From: an uncultured Saprospiraceae bacterium
GTDB taxonomy: Bacteria > Bacteroidota > Bacteroidia > Chitinophagales > Saprospiraceae
Assembly (NCBI GenBank): GCA_938018185.1
Contig: CALIIW010000252.1
Coordinates: forward strand, 1 to 57,316
DNA length: 57,316 nt
Reading direction: 5' to 3'
This document shows, piece after piece, positions 43,120 to 51,232 of the stretch. Positions within the stretch are counted from its first letter, which is position 1; the number at the start of each line of letters is the position of its first letter. The notes beneath the pieces were generated by a model. It saw nothing but the letters and a program-made list of their open reading frames with translations, was not told the DNA's origin and searched no databases. The translations under genes were made by a program, and so were the position numbers.

Positions 43120-44082
43120 ATGAAACGAAGAAAGTTTATTCAAAAAACCTCCTTGCTTGGTACGGGATTGGCAACCGGCCTAAAGATCCCAGCGGATAGC
43201 TATAGTAAGGAGTCGAAGCCCATCATACTCTCCACCTGGAATCACGGCCTGAGAGCAAATGAAGTTGCTTGGGATATCATCAAAAAGAATGGCAAGGCCA
43301 TCGATGCTGTCGAAGCGGGAGTTAGAGAAACAGAGGCCGACCCGAAAGTAAGTTCCGTAGGTTTAGGTGGTGCGCCAGATCGAGATGGTAAAGTAACACT
43401 AGATGCCTGCATCATGAATGAACTTGGAGATGCTGGGGCAGTCGCATTTTTGCAAAACATTTTGCATCCTATTTCGCTTGCGCGAAAAGTAATGGAAGAC
43501 ACTCCTCATGTAATGTTAGTAGGTCTAGGAGCGGAGAAATTTGCTTATGAAAAAGGATTCAAGAAAACAGAATTGCTTACAGCAAAAGCAAAATTGGCTT
43601 ATGAAGAATGGTTAAAAACTTCTAAATACAAACCAATTATTAATATTGAAAACCACGACACCATTGGGCAAATAGCGCTTGATAAGCATCAGCACTTTTC
43701 TGGAGCATGTACGACCTCTGGCTTGTCTTATAAAATGTCAGGTAGGGTTGGTGATTCTCCTATTATTGGAGCTGGTTTATTTGTAGATCCAGAATATGGC
43801 GCGGCTACCGCTACTGGACTTGGTGAAAAAGTAATGAAGACCCTAGGGAGTTTTTTAATAGTGGAACTCATGAGACAAGGAGCGTCTCCGCAAGAAGCCT
43901 GCGAAGAAGGCATAAAACGCATTATGAAACAAGCCAATAACAAGTTGGATTTTCAAATTGGTTATATTGCTATCGATAAGAATGGTCATCATGGAGCTGC
44001 AGCAGTTCACAAAGGTTTTCAATATGCCATCACACAGGAAGGCGTACATGAACTTCGTGATGCTAAAATCATGGCTGGTTAA
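43120..44082 (+). CDS. N4-(beta-N-acetylglucosaminyl)-L-asparaginase (glycosylasparaginase, Ntn hydrolase)
   Basis: This is a 320-residue Ntn-type amidohydrolase that splits the GlcNAc-Asn bond of glycoasparagine in known relatives. The self-processing site is NHDTIGQIAL with the new N-terminal nucleophile Thr181, splitting alpha and beta chains. Substrate-site sequences GRVGDSPIIGAG and ATGLGE are also intact. The N-terminus KRRKFIQKTSLLGTGLATGL is a twin-arginine-like export signal. The start immediately abuts the SDR stop codon. Glycan-related neighbours (glycosidase upstream) suggest a glycopeptide-degrading set. Confidence 0.93.
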   Translation: MKRRKFIQKTSLLGTGLATGLKIPADSYSKESKPIILSTWNHGLRANEVAWDIIKKNGKAIDAVEAGVRETEADPKVSSVGLGGAPDRDGKVTLDACIMNELGDAGAVAFLQNILHPISLARKVMEDTPHVMLVGLGAEKFAYEKGFKKTELLTAKAKLAYEEWLKTSKYKPIINIENHDTIGQIALDKHQHFSGACTTSGLSYKMSGRVGDSPIIGAGLFVDPEYGAATATGLGEKVMKTLGSFLIVELMRQGASPQEACEEGIKRIMKQANNKLDFQIGYIAIDKNGHHGAAAVHKGFQYAITQEGVHELRDAKIMAG

Positions 44083-44131
44083 TAACTTTAAACTAGAAGA
44101 TTAAATACATCAAATATCTAAAACAAAAACA

Positions 44132-45262
44132 ATGAGGGTCCTTGGAATATTTATGTTTTTATTTTGTTACTCCATCAGCTATTCGCAAAATTACCCGATA
44201 GGTCAATTTTCTTTATTCATGGAAGACCCGGACAGAAACGAGCGTCTCGTCACAGCTGAAATGTTTTACCCTGCTCAAGCAGCTGGAGCTAATCAAATGT
44301 TGGCTGATGGGGAATTCCCACTTCTTGTATTCGGGCATGGATTTGTGATGCCTTACACCTCTTATGAAAACGTAAAAGAACATTTTGTAAATGAAGGCTA
44401 TATCGTAATGTTTATAACCACTGAGGGCAGCATTGCTCCAGACCATCAAGAATATGCTAATGATATTGCTTACATGACAGACTACATTGTTGATCAAGCT
44501 ACTAATCCGCAATCCTTTCTCAATGGACATTTCATTCCTAAAGTTGGATTAATAGGTCATAGCATGGGAGGAGGTGCCTCTGTACTTGCCAGCGATCTTT
44601 CTATGTACTTTGAAACGTACATTGGACTAGCACCTGCTGAAACAAATCCTTCTGCCATTGACTATGCCACAAATATAAATTTGCCTGCTTTGATACTTTC
44701 TGGTTCATCAGACGGGGTAACACCGCCTAGTGAACATCATGTACCAATCTTTGAAAGTCTTGCGTCGGAATGCAAAGTTTTTGTGGACATTATTGATGGC
44801 GCGCATTGTTACTTTGCAAATACAGATTTTGCTTGTGACTTTGGGGAACTGGCTGCTTCTACTGGCATTGAAATATCAAGAGCAGAACAGCAACAAATCT
44901 TTTATGATTATGCGACTGGATGGTTAGACTCTTTTTTGAAAGCGATCCCTGGCGCATTGAACGAATTTATTTTTCCAGAAGGAGATGATAGTCGGGTTAA
45001 TTTGATTAACAATTGCATGCTTTCTTCAAATACAAATACGCCACCTTTTGACAAGATATCTGTGTACCCAAACCCCGGGAAAGACATAATTTTCTTAAAG
45101 AATAATCTGAAGGAACAAAAGTATTTATTGTTTGATAGGAATGGGAGATTAGTAAAAGAAGGAATTGTTTTGGATAGGATTGACATTAGTGATCTTTCAT
45201 CCCAAATGTACTTTTTGCATTTGGAGGGTGGAGCCGTTTTAAAATGTATGGTTTTGGAATAA
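44132..45262 (+). CDS. Secreted alpha/beta hydrolase with T9SS type A sorting domain
   Basis: This is a 376-residue exported hydrolase. The signal peptide RVLGIFMFLFCYSISYSQ precedes an alpha/beta hydrolase core similar to chlorophyllase/PAF-acetylhydrolase-like dienelactone-type enzymes: oxyanion region FGHGFVMPY, nucleophile elbow GHSMGGGA with Ser144, acid loop SGSSDGVTPP and catalytic His in IDGAHCYF. Residues about 300-376 are a type A T9SS domain (VYPNPGKDIIFLKNN, LFDRNGRLVKEG). The last codons (CMVLE) and stop lie inside sequence that is repeated again at 45447, so the repeat touches the gene end. The substrate is unknown. It is likely co-transcribed with the asparaginase gene (49-bp gap). 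Confidence 0.88.
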   Translation: MRVLGIFMFLFCYSISYSQNYPIGQFSLFMEDPDRNERLVTAEMFYPAQAAGANQMLADGEFPLLVFGHGFVMPYTSYENVKEHFVNEGYIVMFITTEGSIAPDHQEYANDIAYMTDYIVDQATNPQSFLNGHFIPKVGLIGHSMGGGASVLASDLSMYFETYIGLAPAETNPSAIDYATNINLPALILSGSSDGVTPPSEHHVPIFESLASECKVFVDIIDGAHCYFANTDFACDFGELAASTGIEISRAEQQQIFYDYATGWLDSFLKAIPGALNEFIFPEGDDSRVNLINNCMLSSNTNTPPFDKISVYPNPGKDIIFLKNNLKEQKYLLFDRNGRLVKEGIVLDRIDISDLSSQMYFLHLEGGAVLKCMVLE

Positions 45263-45409
45263 TTTTTTTTGGGTCACGGTGAGGCAGGGCGAAACTCAGA
45301 GGTTCACGGCGCTGCATTCGGTTTTTATAATGCCATTCCTGTATTAATTCCACCTAAGTTGCCGTGAATCGCATCTTCTCGCTGTGGAACGCTGTGAAAT
45401 AAATTCTTA
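45248..45409 (+). repeat. GxxExxY-flanking repeat, copy 1
   Basis: The copy begins ATGGTTTTGGAAT, overlapping the hydrolase stop codon, runs through TTTTTTTTGGGTCACGG and ends GAAATAAATTCTTA. Positions 45301-45358 are identical to 45501-45558 (copy 2, offset exactly 200). Positions 45361-45409 are identical to 46144-46192 (copy 3). It contains many CGCTGTG/CACGGCG-type GC-rich words unlike the surrounding AT-rich DNA. Confidence 0.9.
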
Positions 45410-45446
45410 CTTGCATATTTCTAACCTTATGCTCCTGATTAACTGC

Positions 45447-45606
45447 ATGGTTTTGAATTAATTATTTTTTGGGTCACAGCGAGGCGCGGCGAAGCACAGC
45501 GGTTCACGGCGCTGCATTCGGTTTTTATAATGCCATTCCTGTATTAATTCCACCTAAGCCGTCGTATAGCCCCCCTTAACGCTTTCTGCCAGTGTGAAAC
45601 AAATTC
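45447..45606 (+). repeat. GxxExxY-flanking repeat, copy 2
   Basis: The left part closely matches copy 1, with 58 identical bases at 45501-45558. The right end has diverged (GTCGTATAGCCCCCC...CAGTGTGAAACAAATTC, cited in parts). It lies 65 bp before the GxxExxY start codon. Together with copy 1 it accounts for most of the 408-bp gap 45263-45670; I see no gene in that gap. Confidence 0.88.
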
Positions 45607-45670
45607 AGCGCCCGGCCATTCTAAAAGTTTTAACTATATTCACATAGCTAAAACAAATTTAAATAAAGTT

Positions 45671-46042
45671 ATGAATGAAAATCAAATTGCAACTCTTGCA
45701 TTAGATGTCGCCTTTGACATCCATCGAAATTTAGGTCCAGGTCTTCTAGAATCGGCTTATCAAAAAATAATGATTCACGAATTAAAAAACAAAGGCCTTG
45801 ATGTCAAATATGAATTATACTTGCCTGTTAAATACAAGGACATCCATATTGATTTGGCATATAGAATGGATCTTGTATTAAATGACAAGGTTGTTCTAGA
45901 ATTAAAAACAGTAGAAGCTATTAGGGATGTACATAGGGCGCAAATATTGACCTATTTAAGATTGGGTGGGTACAATCTTGGTTTGATAATTAATTTCCAT
46001 ACTGCTTTGTTGAAAAATGGAATTAAACGGTTTGTAATATAG
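45671..46042 (+). CDS. GxxExxY protein (PD-(D/E)XK nuclease-like)
   Basis: This is a 123-residue protein of the GxxExxY family (PDDEXK_3). The naming motif is Gly24-xx-Glu27-xx-Tyr30 in GPGLLESAYQK. A nuclease-type core follows with Asp67 (YRMDLVL) and Glu77-x-Lys79 (VLELKTVEAI), consistent with a PD-(D/E)XK active site. LRLGGYNLGLIINF comes near the C-terminus. The family's cellular role is not established. It has no signal peptide. It stands alone, bracketed by two copies of a GC-rich repeat upstream and one downstream, which is the strongest clue that it belongs to a mobile or repeat-associated unit. Confidence 0.92.
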   Translation: MNENQIATLALDVAFDIHRNLGPGLLESAYQKIMIHELKNKGLDVKYELYLPVKYKDIHIDLAYRMDLVLNDKVVLELKTVEAIRDVHRAQILTYLRLGGYNLGLIINFHTALLKNGIKRFVI

Positions 46043-46048
46043 TTAGTC

Positions 46049-46192
46049 GTTTTGGAAATAGATTTTTTTTGGGCACAGAGAGCACGGTTCTTTTTCTTGT
46101 TTTAGAAACAATAAGTACTCTTAATATTAATCCCAACTAAGCCGCCGTGAATCGCATCTTCTCGCTGTGGAACGCTGTGAAATAAATTCTTA
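46049..46192 (+). repeat. GxxExxY-flanking repeat, copy 3
   Basis: The copy begins 6 bp after the GxxExxY stop codon with GTTTTGGAAATAG and TTTTTTTTGGGCACAG. Its middle is diverged, and its last 49 bases (46144-46192) are identical to the end of copy 1. It ends 6 bp before the stop codon of the convergent lipoprotein gene. Confidence 0.9.
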
Positions 46193-46198
46193 TCCAAA

Positions 46199-47425
46199 CT
46201 AATCAGGCACTGCAACTGCAATCACCCCTACTCCATTTGTCAACAAAATACTTTCACCATCATCAGCATACAATCTGCAAGAAGTTTCAACTTCTAGCTT
46301 CATGGTTTTTTGACCTGCGGCATTGGCTAAATAAGGCTCAACGCTTTTGACATCAAAATACGCATCATCCGTTTGCTCTCCTTGAGAGGAGGAATAGAAC
46401 TTTCCTGAATCATCTACATACTGTAAATCAAAAGTTGATAAGGCTAACCTAGATCCTTGCTCAATTTCTTCAACCTCATAATCGTAATCTACTTTAGTGA
46501 ACTCCAGTTCTCCATCTGAATCAAATGAAATGATGGTCCCTAAATCAACAGCTGAGAAAATGGAAGTATTACTCGGATTAAAAAACAAAGGTTGTGCACC
46601 AATTTGAGTCTTTTCCGTAATTTCTAGTTCGATAACATGATCATTACTAGTTACTATGGTTTCTCCAGTTGTTGTATTCAATGGGTCTTTGGTAACATCC
46701 CAAGCAATACTAGGAATTATATCCATCCCATCACCGTCTATCTCCATAGAAATTCTAACTTTATTATCCCCCAAATTTTCAAAATTCATGTGCGCATTCA
46801 CCTTTCCTGGAACCGGCACACCATCAGGTACAATAGTGAGTTGCCTTGATTTCCAAGCTAGCTCTAGCTTATTATCTTCATTGATGAAATTTCTAAATAC
46901 TGGATAAACAAATTCTGCTGGCTTTTTATAAATATGTATTGGATCTGCAACAGTAAAGGTAGTTGTGCCATCACCAAAAATCCAGGCGAAGGAAGGTTTA
47001 TCTTCATTAAATATACTATTAAAATTCACTCGATAAACATCCTCTCCCGCGTCAACCTCTAAATCATTCTTAAACTGAAAAGAGGAAGGTGGTAAGGCCT
47101 TTACCAAATCTGTTTTATCTTGCGTATCATAATCTCTCAAAGCAAATCTAAAGGAACCTTCGCAGATTTCATTACAAGATTCTTCGCCGATGTGGCCAAC
47201 AAATGAACTGATATTAAATTGGTCAACTAACCAATCTGTATGCATAAATTTCTGATCAACGCCAGCTTCTAATTTAGTATTTACTCCTTCCAAATCAGCA
47301 CTAAAATGAAAAACTGGGCTGTTGCTTGTTTCTCCAGGAAGCCCTATCTCTTCTCTTTGACAAGAAGTCAAAATAGATATGCTCAGTACGATATAAAATA
47401 GTCCTTTAAGTAGTTTGTAATTCAC
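46199..47425 (-). CDS. Lipoprotein with PKD-type domain in an ECF-sigma operon
   Basis: This is a 408-residue predicted lipoprotein (signal ending SILTSCQ). Residues about 130-185 contain a PKD-like motif (FAWIFGDGTTTFTVADPIHIY, cited as WIFGDGTTTF and PIHIYKK). The rest is beta-rich and unrecognised, ending VGVIAVAVPD without a T9SS domain. It follows the membrane-barrel gene by 12 bp and the sigma factor gene beyond it. It is probably an envelope protein whose expression is tied to that sigma factor. Confidence 0.75.
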   Translation of the reverse strand: MNYKLLKGLFYIVLSISILTSCQREEIGLPGETSNSPVFHFSADLEGVNTKLEAGVDQKFMHTDWLVDQFNISSFVGHIGEESCNEICEGSFRFALRDYDTQDKTDLVKALPPSSFQFKNDLEVDAGEDVYRVNFNSIFNEDKPSFAWIFGDGTTTFTVADPIHIYKKPAEFVYPVFRNFINEDNKLELAWKSRQLTIVPDGVPVPGKVNAHMNFENLGDNKVRISMEIDGDGMDIIPSIAWDVTKDPLNTTTGETIVTSNDHVIELEITEKTQIGAQPLFFNPSNTSIFSAVDLGTIISFDSDGELEFTKVDYDYEVEEIEQGSRLALSTFDLQYVDDSGKFYSSSQGEQTDDAYFDVKSVEPYLANAAGQKTMKLEVETSCRLYADDGESILLTNGVGVIAVAVPD

Positions 47426-47437
47426 TGTTCACGGAAT

Positions 47438-48820
47438 TTAAAAAATTGACAATTTGGTTTGCAATTCAAAATATAAATGATTTGGCTCAGCCGTTTGAAG
47501 TTCGATCACTTCATTATTGTAAAGATCATTTAATTGATATTTGGCTCTAAGACCTATTTTCAAAGCTTTTGTTAAAGCAAAGTCGTAACCAAATAATAGA
47601 TTATAATTTAATTTGTTGTAGTAATCTGAGTTTAACCAGCCTGAAACAGGATCAGCAATTTCATTGTTATCAAAGCTTTGAGAAAGATTCCCTTTAATAC
47701 CATTTACAAATGATACAGAAGCTCCAAAGTTTACATTGTGTCTTAAGAATCTATCAGCTGTTAGAAAATCTTTTCCAGCATTTGAACCGAAGGCAAAATT
47801 CACAAACAAAGGCAACTCTGTAGAATGAATTTCTTCAGGATTTATTTCAAAATTTGAATCTTGTCTTCCAAAAGAATAAGTAGTAAGCTCCGCTTGATCT
47901 ACAACATTGTACTTATTTCGTAAAACACTATAAAAAAGCTCAGCTTCAAGACTTATGTTTCTATTGAATCTATACCCAAAATTTATTCCGGCATTGTATC
48001 CAACTTTTTGAGCGGGCAAATACAACAGTGCTCCAGCTTTTAGTCCCATGTAAAATTTGGGAACACTGTTGTACGAAGAAGACAGATCATTTGTAAGATC
48101 ACTAGTTCGGAGCAATCCATCTGCAGAAAATTCGGTAAGCTCATAATTGAGCGGCATCAAAGATGCCATACTTAATTTCTGTAGGTTTAAAACATCTTCC
48201 TTTACCCTAGGCTTTTGGGAGGCCATTGCTTGGTTTGATACATTCAAATCGGGACTTTCTTTTCCAATCGATTTGGCATTTGAATTTGTATTTGCAGGCT
48301 TGTTATCAGAGACAACTTGCTTTTGCGCATACAGTTCAGTTTTAGCAATAGAGCTTGTAATAGGGGCAATCGTTTTCTTAGATTCGACTACACTTTGCGG
48401 AATGGCCTCTCCAACTGTAACAAGTTTCTCAGGAGTCTCAAATTCTTGATCTTGTTTTAAAGTTGGGGTGTTATCGGTATTAATAGTTTGGGTGCTTTCG
48501 GTTTGGGTGCTTTCGGTTTGGGTGTTATCGGATTGGGTGTTATCGGTTTGGGTGTTATCGGTTTCAGTTTGGATGCTTTCGGTTTGGGCAATATCTTGTT
48601 CTACAATTGTATTTACCTTTTGTGTACCTAAATAGTATGAAAATGCGGCAATCATCGCTATGGAAGCAATACCTGCGAAGTAAAAAAGAATCATTTTTCT
48701 TTTCTTCTTTTTCTCATCTGCTTCGATCAATGCTTGCGCATTCATCCAATAGCTATCATTGAATTCAAAGGTTCTATTCTCGAACTTTCCTTTTATAAAA
48801 TCATCTAATTGATGCTTCAT
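47438..48820 (-). CDS. Inner-membrane-anchored protein with outer-membrane barrel-like domain, next to an ECF sigma factor
   Basis: This 460-residue protein has a 42-residue cytoplasmic start (MKHQLDDFIKGKFENRTFEF, then a KKKKRK stop) and a single membrane helix (about 43-63). A low-complexity Thr/Gln/Asn stretch made of five-residue units (TQTDN, TQTES; about residues 78-115) follows. A linker and a C-terminal beta-barrel-like region come last (about 255-460, KFYMGLKAGALLYLP, NAGINFGYRFNRNISLEAEL, cited in parts, ending in Phe). The N-terminal part resembles the short cytoplasmic segments of anti-sigma-like proteins. It starts 2 bp after the sigma factor stop codon. A role as its regulator is inferred from position only. 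Confidence 0.72.
   Translation of the reverse strand: MKHQLDDFIKGKFENRTFEFNDSYWMNAQALIEADEKKKKRKMILFYFAGIASIAMIAAFSYYLGTQKVNTIVEQDIAQTESIQTETDNTQTDNTQSDNTQTESTQTESTQTINTDNTPTLKQDQEFETPEKLVTVGEAIPQSVVESKKTIAPITSSIAKTELYAQKQVVSDNKPANTNSNAKSIGKESPDLNVSNQAMASQKPRVKEDVLNLQKLSMASLMPLNYELTEFSADGLLRTSDLTNDLSSSYNSVPKFYMGLKAGALLYLPAQKVGYNAGINFGYRFNRNISLEAELFYSVLRNKYNVVDQAELTTYSFGRQDSNFEINPEEIHSTELPLFVNFAFGSNAGKDFLTADRFLRHNVNFGASVSFVNGIKGNLSQSFDNNEIADPVSGWLNSDYYNKLNYNLLFGYDFALTKALKIGLRAKYQLNDLYNNEVIELQTAEPNHLYFELQTKLSIF
48481..48575 (-). repeat. 15-bp in-frame tandem repeats
   Basis: About six imperfect units of the type GGTTTGGGTGTTATC (plus strand) encode the pentapeptides TQTDN, TQSDN and TQTES in the 47438-48820 protein. 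The unit length is a multiple of three, so copy-number change would keep the frame. Confidence 0.85.
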
Positions 48821-48822
48821 AC

Positions 48823-49386
48823 TTAAATTACTTTTTGCGAATTCACGTTCTTATTAAGTAAATCTATTAGCTTCTTTCTTGCTGAATTTAAATGCCATTT
48901 TGAGGTACCTTCGCTCATGTTTAGAAATGTTGCAATTTCTTTGTGCGCATAACCATCAACGGCGAATAAATTGAAAACTTTTTGTGTTACGGGAGGTAAT
49001 GTTTTAATCATTTCCTCAATGTCACCAGTGTCAAAAAGTATATCAGCTTCATTGTAATCGACAGGATCGTCTATGTCATTTCTTTCGCTAAAATCGGCGT
49101 ACTCAATCAGTTCCTGTACTTTTCTATTCTTTCTAAATTCGTCAATCACATGATTGATCATTATTCTTTTAATCCAAGCTTCAAATGGAATTTTTGGATC
49201 GTATTTATCTAAGTTATTGAGGATTTTTAGGAAGCCTTCATTGACCGAGGAGGCTGCTTCATCATGATCTGTCTTATACCTTACGCATACGCTCATAAGC
49301 GGGCTAAAACAACTTCTGAACATCTGAAATTGTGCCTTACGATCGCCTTTGAGGCAATCTGATATGAGGTTCTTGCTAATCTCCAT
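48823..49386 (-). CDS. ECF-type RNA polymerase sigma factor
   Basis: This is a 187-residue sigma-70 family protein of ECF type. The region 2 core is seen as VNEGFLKILNNLDKYDPKIPFEAWIKRIMINHVIDEFRKN (cited as FLKILNNLDKYD and FEAWIKRIMINHVIDEFR). The region 4 helix-turn-helix is LPPVTQKVFNLFAVDGYAHKEIA and GTSKWHLNSARKKL (cited in parts). The DNA just before the ATG is a terminator-like hairpin and T tract with only three bases between, an unusual leader. Downstream are the membrane-barrel and lipoprotein genes, with 2-bp and 12-bp gaps. Confidence 0.92.
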   Translation of the reverse strand: MEISKNLISDCLKGDRKAQFQMFRSCFSPLMSVCVRYKTDHDEAASSVNEGFLKILNNLDKYDPKIPFEAWIKRIMINHVIDEFRKNRKVQELIEYADFSERNDIDDPVDYNEADILFDTGDIEEMIKTLPPVTQKVFNLFAVDGYAHKEIATFLNMSEGTSKWHLNSARKKLIDLLNKNVNSQKVI

Positions 49387-49389
49387 TTT

Positions 49390-49430
49390 AAAAAAAGCCC
49401 TGCCGGTTTTCCCAATCCGGCAGGCTTTTG
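49390..49430 (-). promoter_or_regulatory. Terminator-like leader hairpin abutting the sigma factor start codon
   Basis: On the minus strand GCCTGCCGG pairs with CCGGCAGGGC (one bulge, A/T extension) and is followed by seven T, then AAA and the ATG at 49386. No minus-strand gene lies upstream within 350 bp, so it has no other transcript to end. It is best read as an attenuator or translational block. This is inference. Confidence 0.65.
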
Positions 49431-49459
49431 ATTAAGGCTTATTTGAAAACAAAATTCAT

Positions 49460-49554
49460 CGGTTAATGGGAATTTAGTCTCATGAAGTAATACGGTTAAT
49501 GGTAGCAATCGGTTATAAGTTGTAAACGGTTTATGGGATGTAATCGCTTATTAA
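49460..49554. promoter_or_regulatory. Direct iterons CGGTT(A/T)ATGG upstream of the sigma operon
   Basis: CGGTTAATGG occurs at 49460 and 49493, CGGTTATAAG at 49510, CGGTTTATGG at 49527 and a weaker CGCTTATTAA at 49545. The spacings are 33, 17, 17 and 18 bp. Regular spacing of repeats in the promoter region of the sigma factor suggests binding sites for a regulator. The rest of the 354-bp gap 49387-49740 is AT-rich with no gene. Confidence 0.55.
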
Positions 49555-49740
49555 TTTTTAATCACTAAAAAATCCCTTACACTTATACACACGCAAAAAA
49601 GAATCTCCTGGTTGGGTCCCTTTTTAAATAAATTTAAACTTTTATTGCTAATTTTACCTTAATTACTGATTATCAACACCTTAGGGCTTAAAATTTTTTA
49701 ATTTATTTTTTTATTTTTTCTAATAAACTACTATTTCCAT

Positions 49741-51015
49741 ATGAATATACCCTTAGCAGAACGAATGAGACCAAGCACATTGGATCAATATATAGGTCAA
49801 AGTCATTTGGTAGGTCCTAATAAAGTGCTCAGAAAGGCTATCGAATCAGGCAATATTCCTTCATTTATTCTTTGGGGCCCTCCTGGAGTTGGTAAAACAA
49901 CACTCGCTAGTATCATCGCAAACACCTTAAATCGCCCCTTTTATAGCCTTTCTGCCATTAATTCTGGTGTTAAAGACATACGAGAAACCATTGAAAAAGC
50001 TAAAAAACAGCAATTCTTCAATAAACCCAACCCTATTCTCTTTATTGATGAAATTCATAGATTCAGCAAATCTCAGCAAGATTCGTTGCTTGCAGCTGTT
50101 GAGAAAGGCATTATCACCTTAATAGGTGCTACCACGGAGAATCCCTCCTTTGAAGTGATTTCAGCGCTTTTGTCTAGATCTCAAGTCTATGTACTAGAAT
50201 ATCTGAGTGAAGAAGAACTTAGGCAATTGGTCCTGCATGCAATAGAGAAAGACCAAGCATTATCAAAATTAGAAATAAAAATATTGGAATGGGATGCCTT
50301 ATTAAGGTATTCTGGAGGAGACGCAAGAAAACTATTAAATGTATTAGAATTGGTTATCACCTCCGTACCGGATGGCAAAATAGCCCTAGATAATGAAATG
50401 GTAGCCTCGGTTATTCAAAATAACATCCTTTTATATGACAAAACGGGAGAGCAGCATTATGACATAATATCTGCCTTTATAAAATCTATGAGAGGCTCTG
50501 ATCCAAATGCGAGTGTATATTATCTTGCTCGAATGCTTGAAGCTGGAGAAGACATAAAATTTATTTGTAGAAGAATGGTCATTTTAGCTGCAGAAGATAT
50601 CGGATTGGCAAATCCAAATGCCTTACTCATGGCTAATACGGCTTTTCAAAGTATACAAAGTATTGGAATGCCTGAAGCCAGGATCATTTTATCTCAAGCT
50701 GTTATTTACTTAGCTACTTCTCCAAAAAGTAATTCAGCCTATCTAGCTATTAATAAAGCACAAGAGGAAGTAAGAAATTCAAGCAACCTTCCGGTACCGC
50801 TTCATTTAAGAAATGCTCCAACAAAGTTGATGAAAAACTTGAATTATGGTAAGAACTACAAATATGCACACGATTTTGATGGCAACTTTATAGATCAGGC
50901 ATTTCTCCCAGAAGAAATTGAAGGCAAGATATTCTATTCCCCGAAAGAGAATCCTACCGAAGAAAAAATTAAAAACATCCTAAAGCAGCAGTGGCACAAG
51001 AGGTATAAATACTAA
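49741..51015 (+). CDS. rarA: Replication-associated recombination protein RarA (MgsA, AAA+ ATPase)
   Basis: This 424-residue clamp-loader-like ATPase acts at stalled replication forks in known bacteria. Walker A is GPPGVGKTT (residues 46-54), Walker B is ILFIDEIHRF (about 100-109), and the family sequences LAERMRPSTLDQYIGQ, GATTENPSFEV and YHDIISAFIKSMRGSDP-like (here YDIISAFIKSMRGSDPN) are present. AAEDIGLANPNAL and the C-terminal MKNLNYGKNYKYAHDF are also seen. Length and order are standard. It is divergent from the sigma factor. Confidence 0.96.
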   Translation: MNIPLAERMRPSTLDQYIGQSHLVGPNKVLRKAIESGNIPSFILWGPPGVGKTTLASIIANTLNRPFYSLSAINSGVKDIRETIEKAKKQQFFNKPNPILFIDEIHRFSKSQQDSLLAAVEKGIITLIGATTENPSFEVISALLSRSQVYVLEYLSEEELRQLVLHAIEKDQALSKLEIKILEWDALLRYSGGDARKLLNVLELVITSVPDGKIALDNEMVASVIQNNILLYDKTGEQHYDIISAFIKSMRGSDPNASVYYLARMLEAGEDIKFICRRMVILAAEDIGLANPNALLMANTAFQSIQSIGMPEARIILSQAVIYLATSPKSNSAYLAINKAQEEVRNSSNLPVPLHLRNAPTKLMKNLNYGKNYKYAHDFDGNFIDQAFLPEEIEGKIFYSPKENPTEEKIKNILKQQWHKRYKY

Positions 51016-51232
51016 TTTAATCACCTCTATCAAGCTTTCTTTTTCTTTTTCAAAGAAAAGCTTCCTCTTAAATGTGACAATTTGACTTTTTCCTGTCATA
51101 AAATTGAGATAAATACTAAAAGGTATTGGTGTAATAAATTGCATCAGGCCCAACTAAATTTCTGAATCTATCAAATAGAATTCATACAGCTATTATATAG
51201 ACCAGAATACAAAACTGCAAAACCTATTAACT

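Noticed and set aside
48481-48575. Short tandem repeats considered as a CRISPR array
   Set aside because: Units are 15 bp with no spacers, in frame, and encode TQTDN/TQTES peptides.
49293-49508. 71-residue frame overlapping the start of the sigma factor and its leader hairpin
   Set aside because: It overlaps the conserved sigma N-terminus out of frame and reads through the hairpin; no family resemblance.
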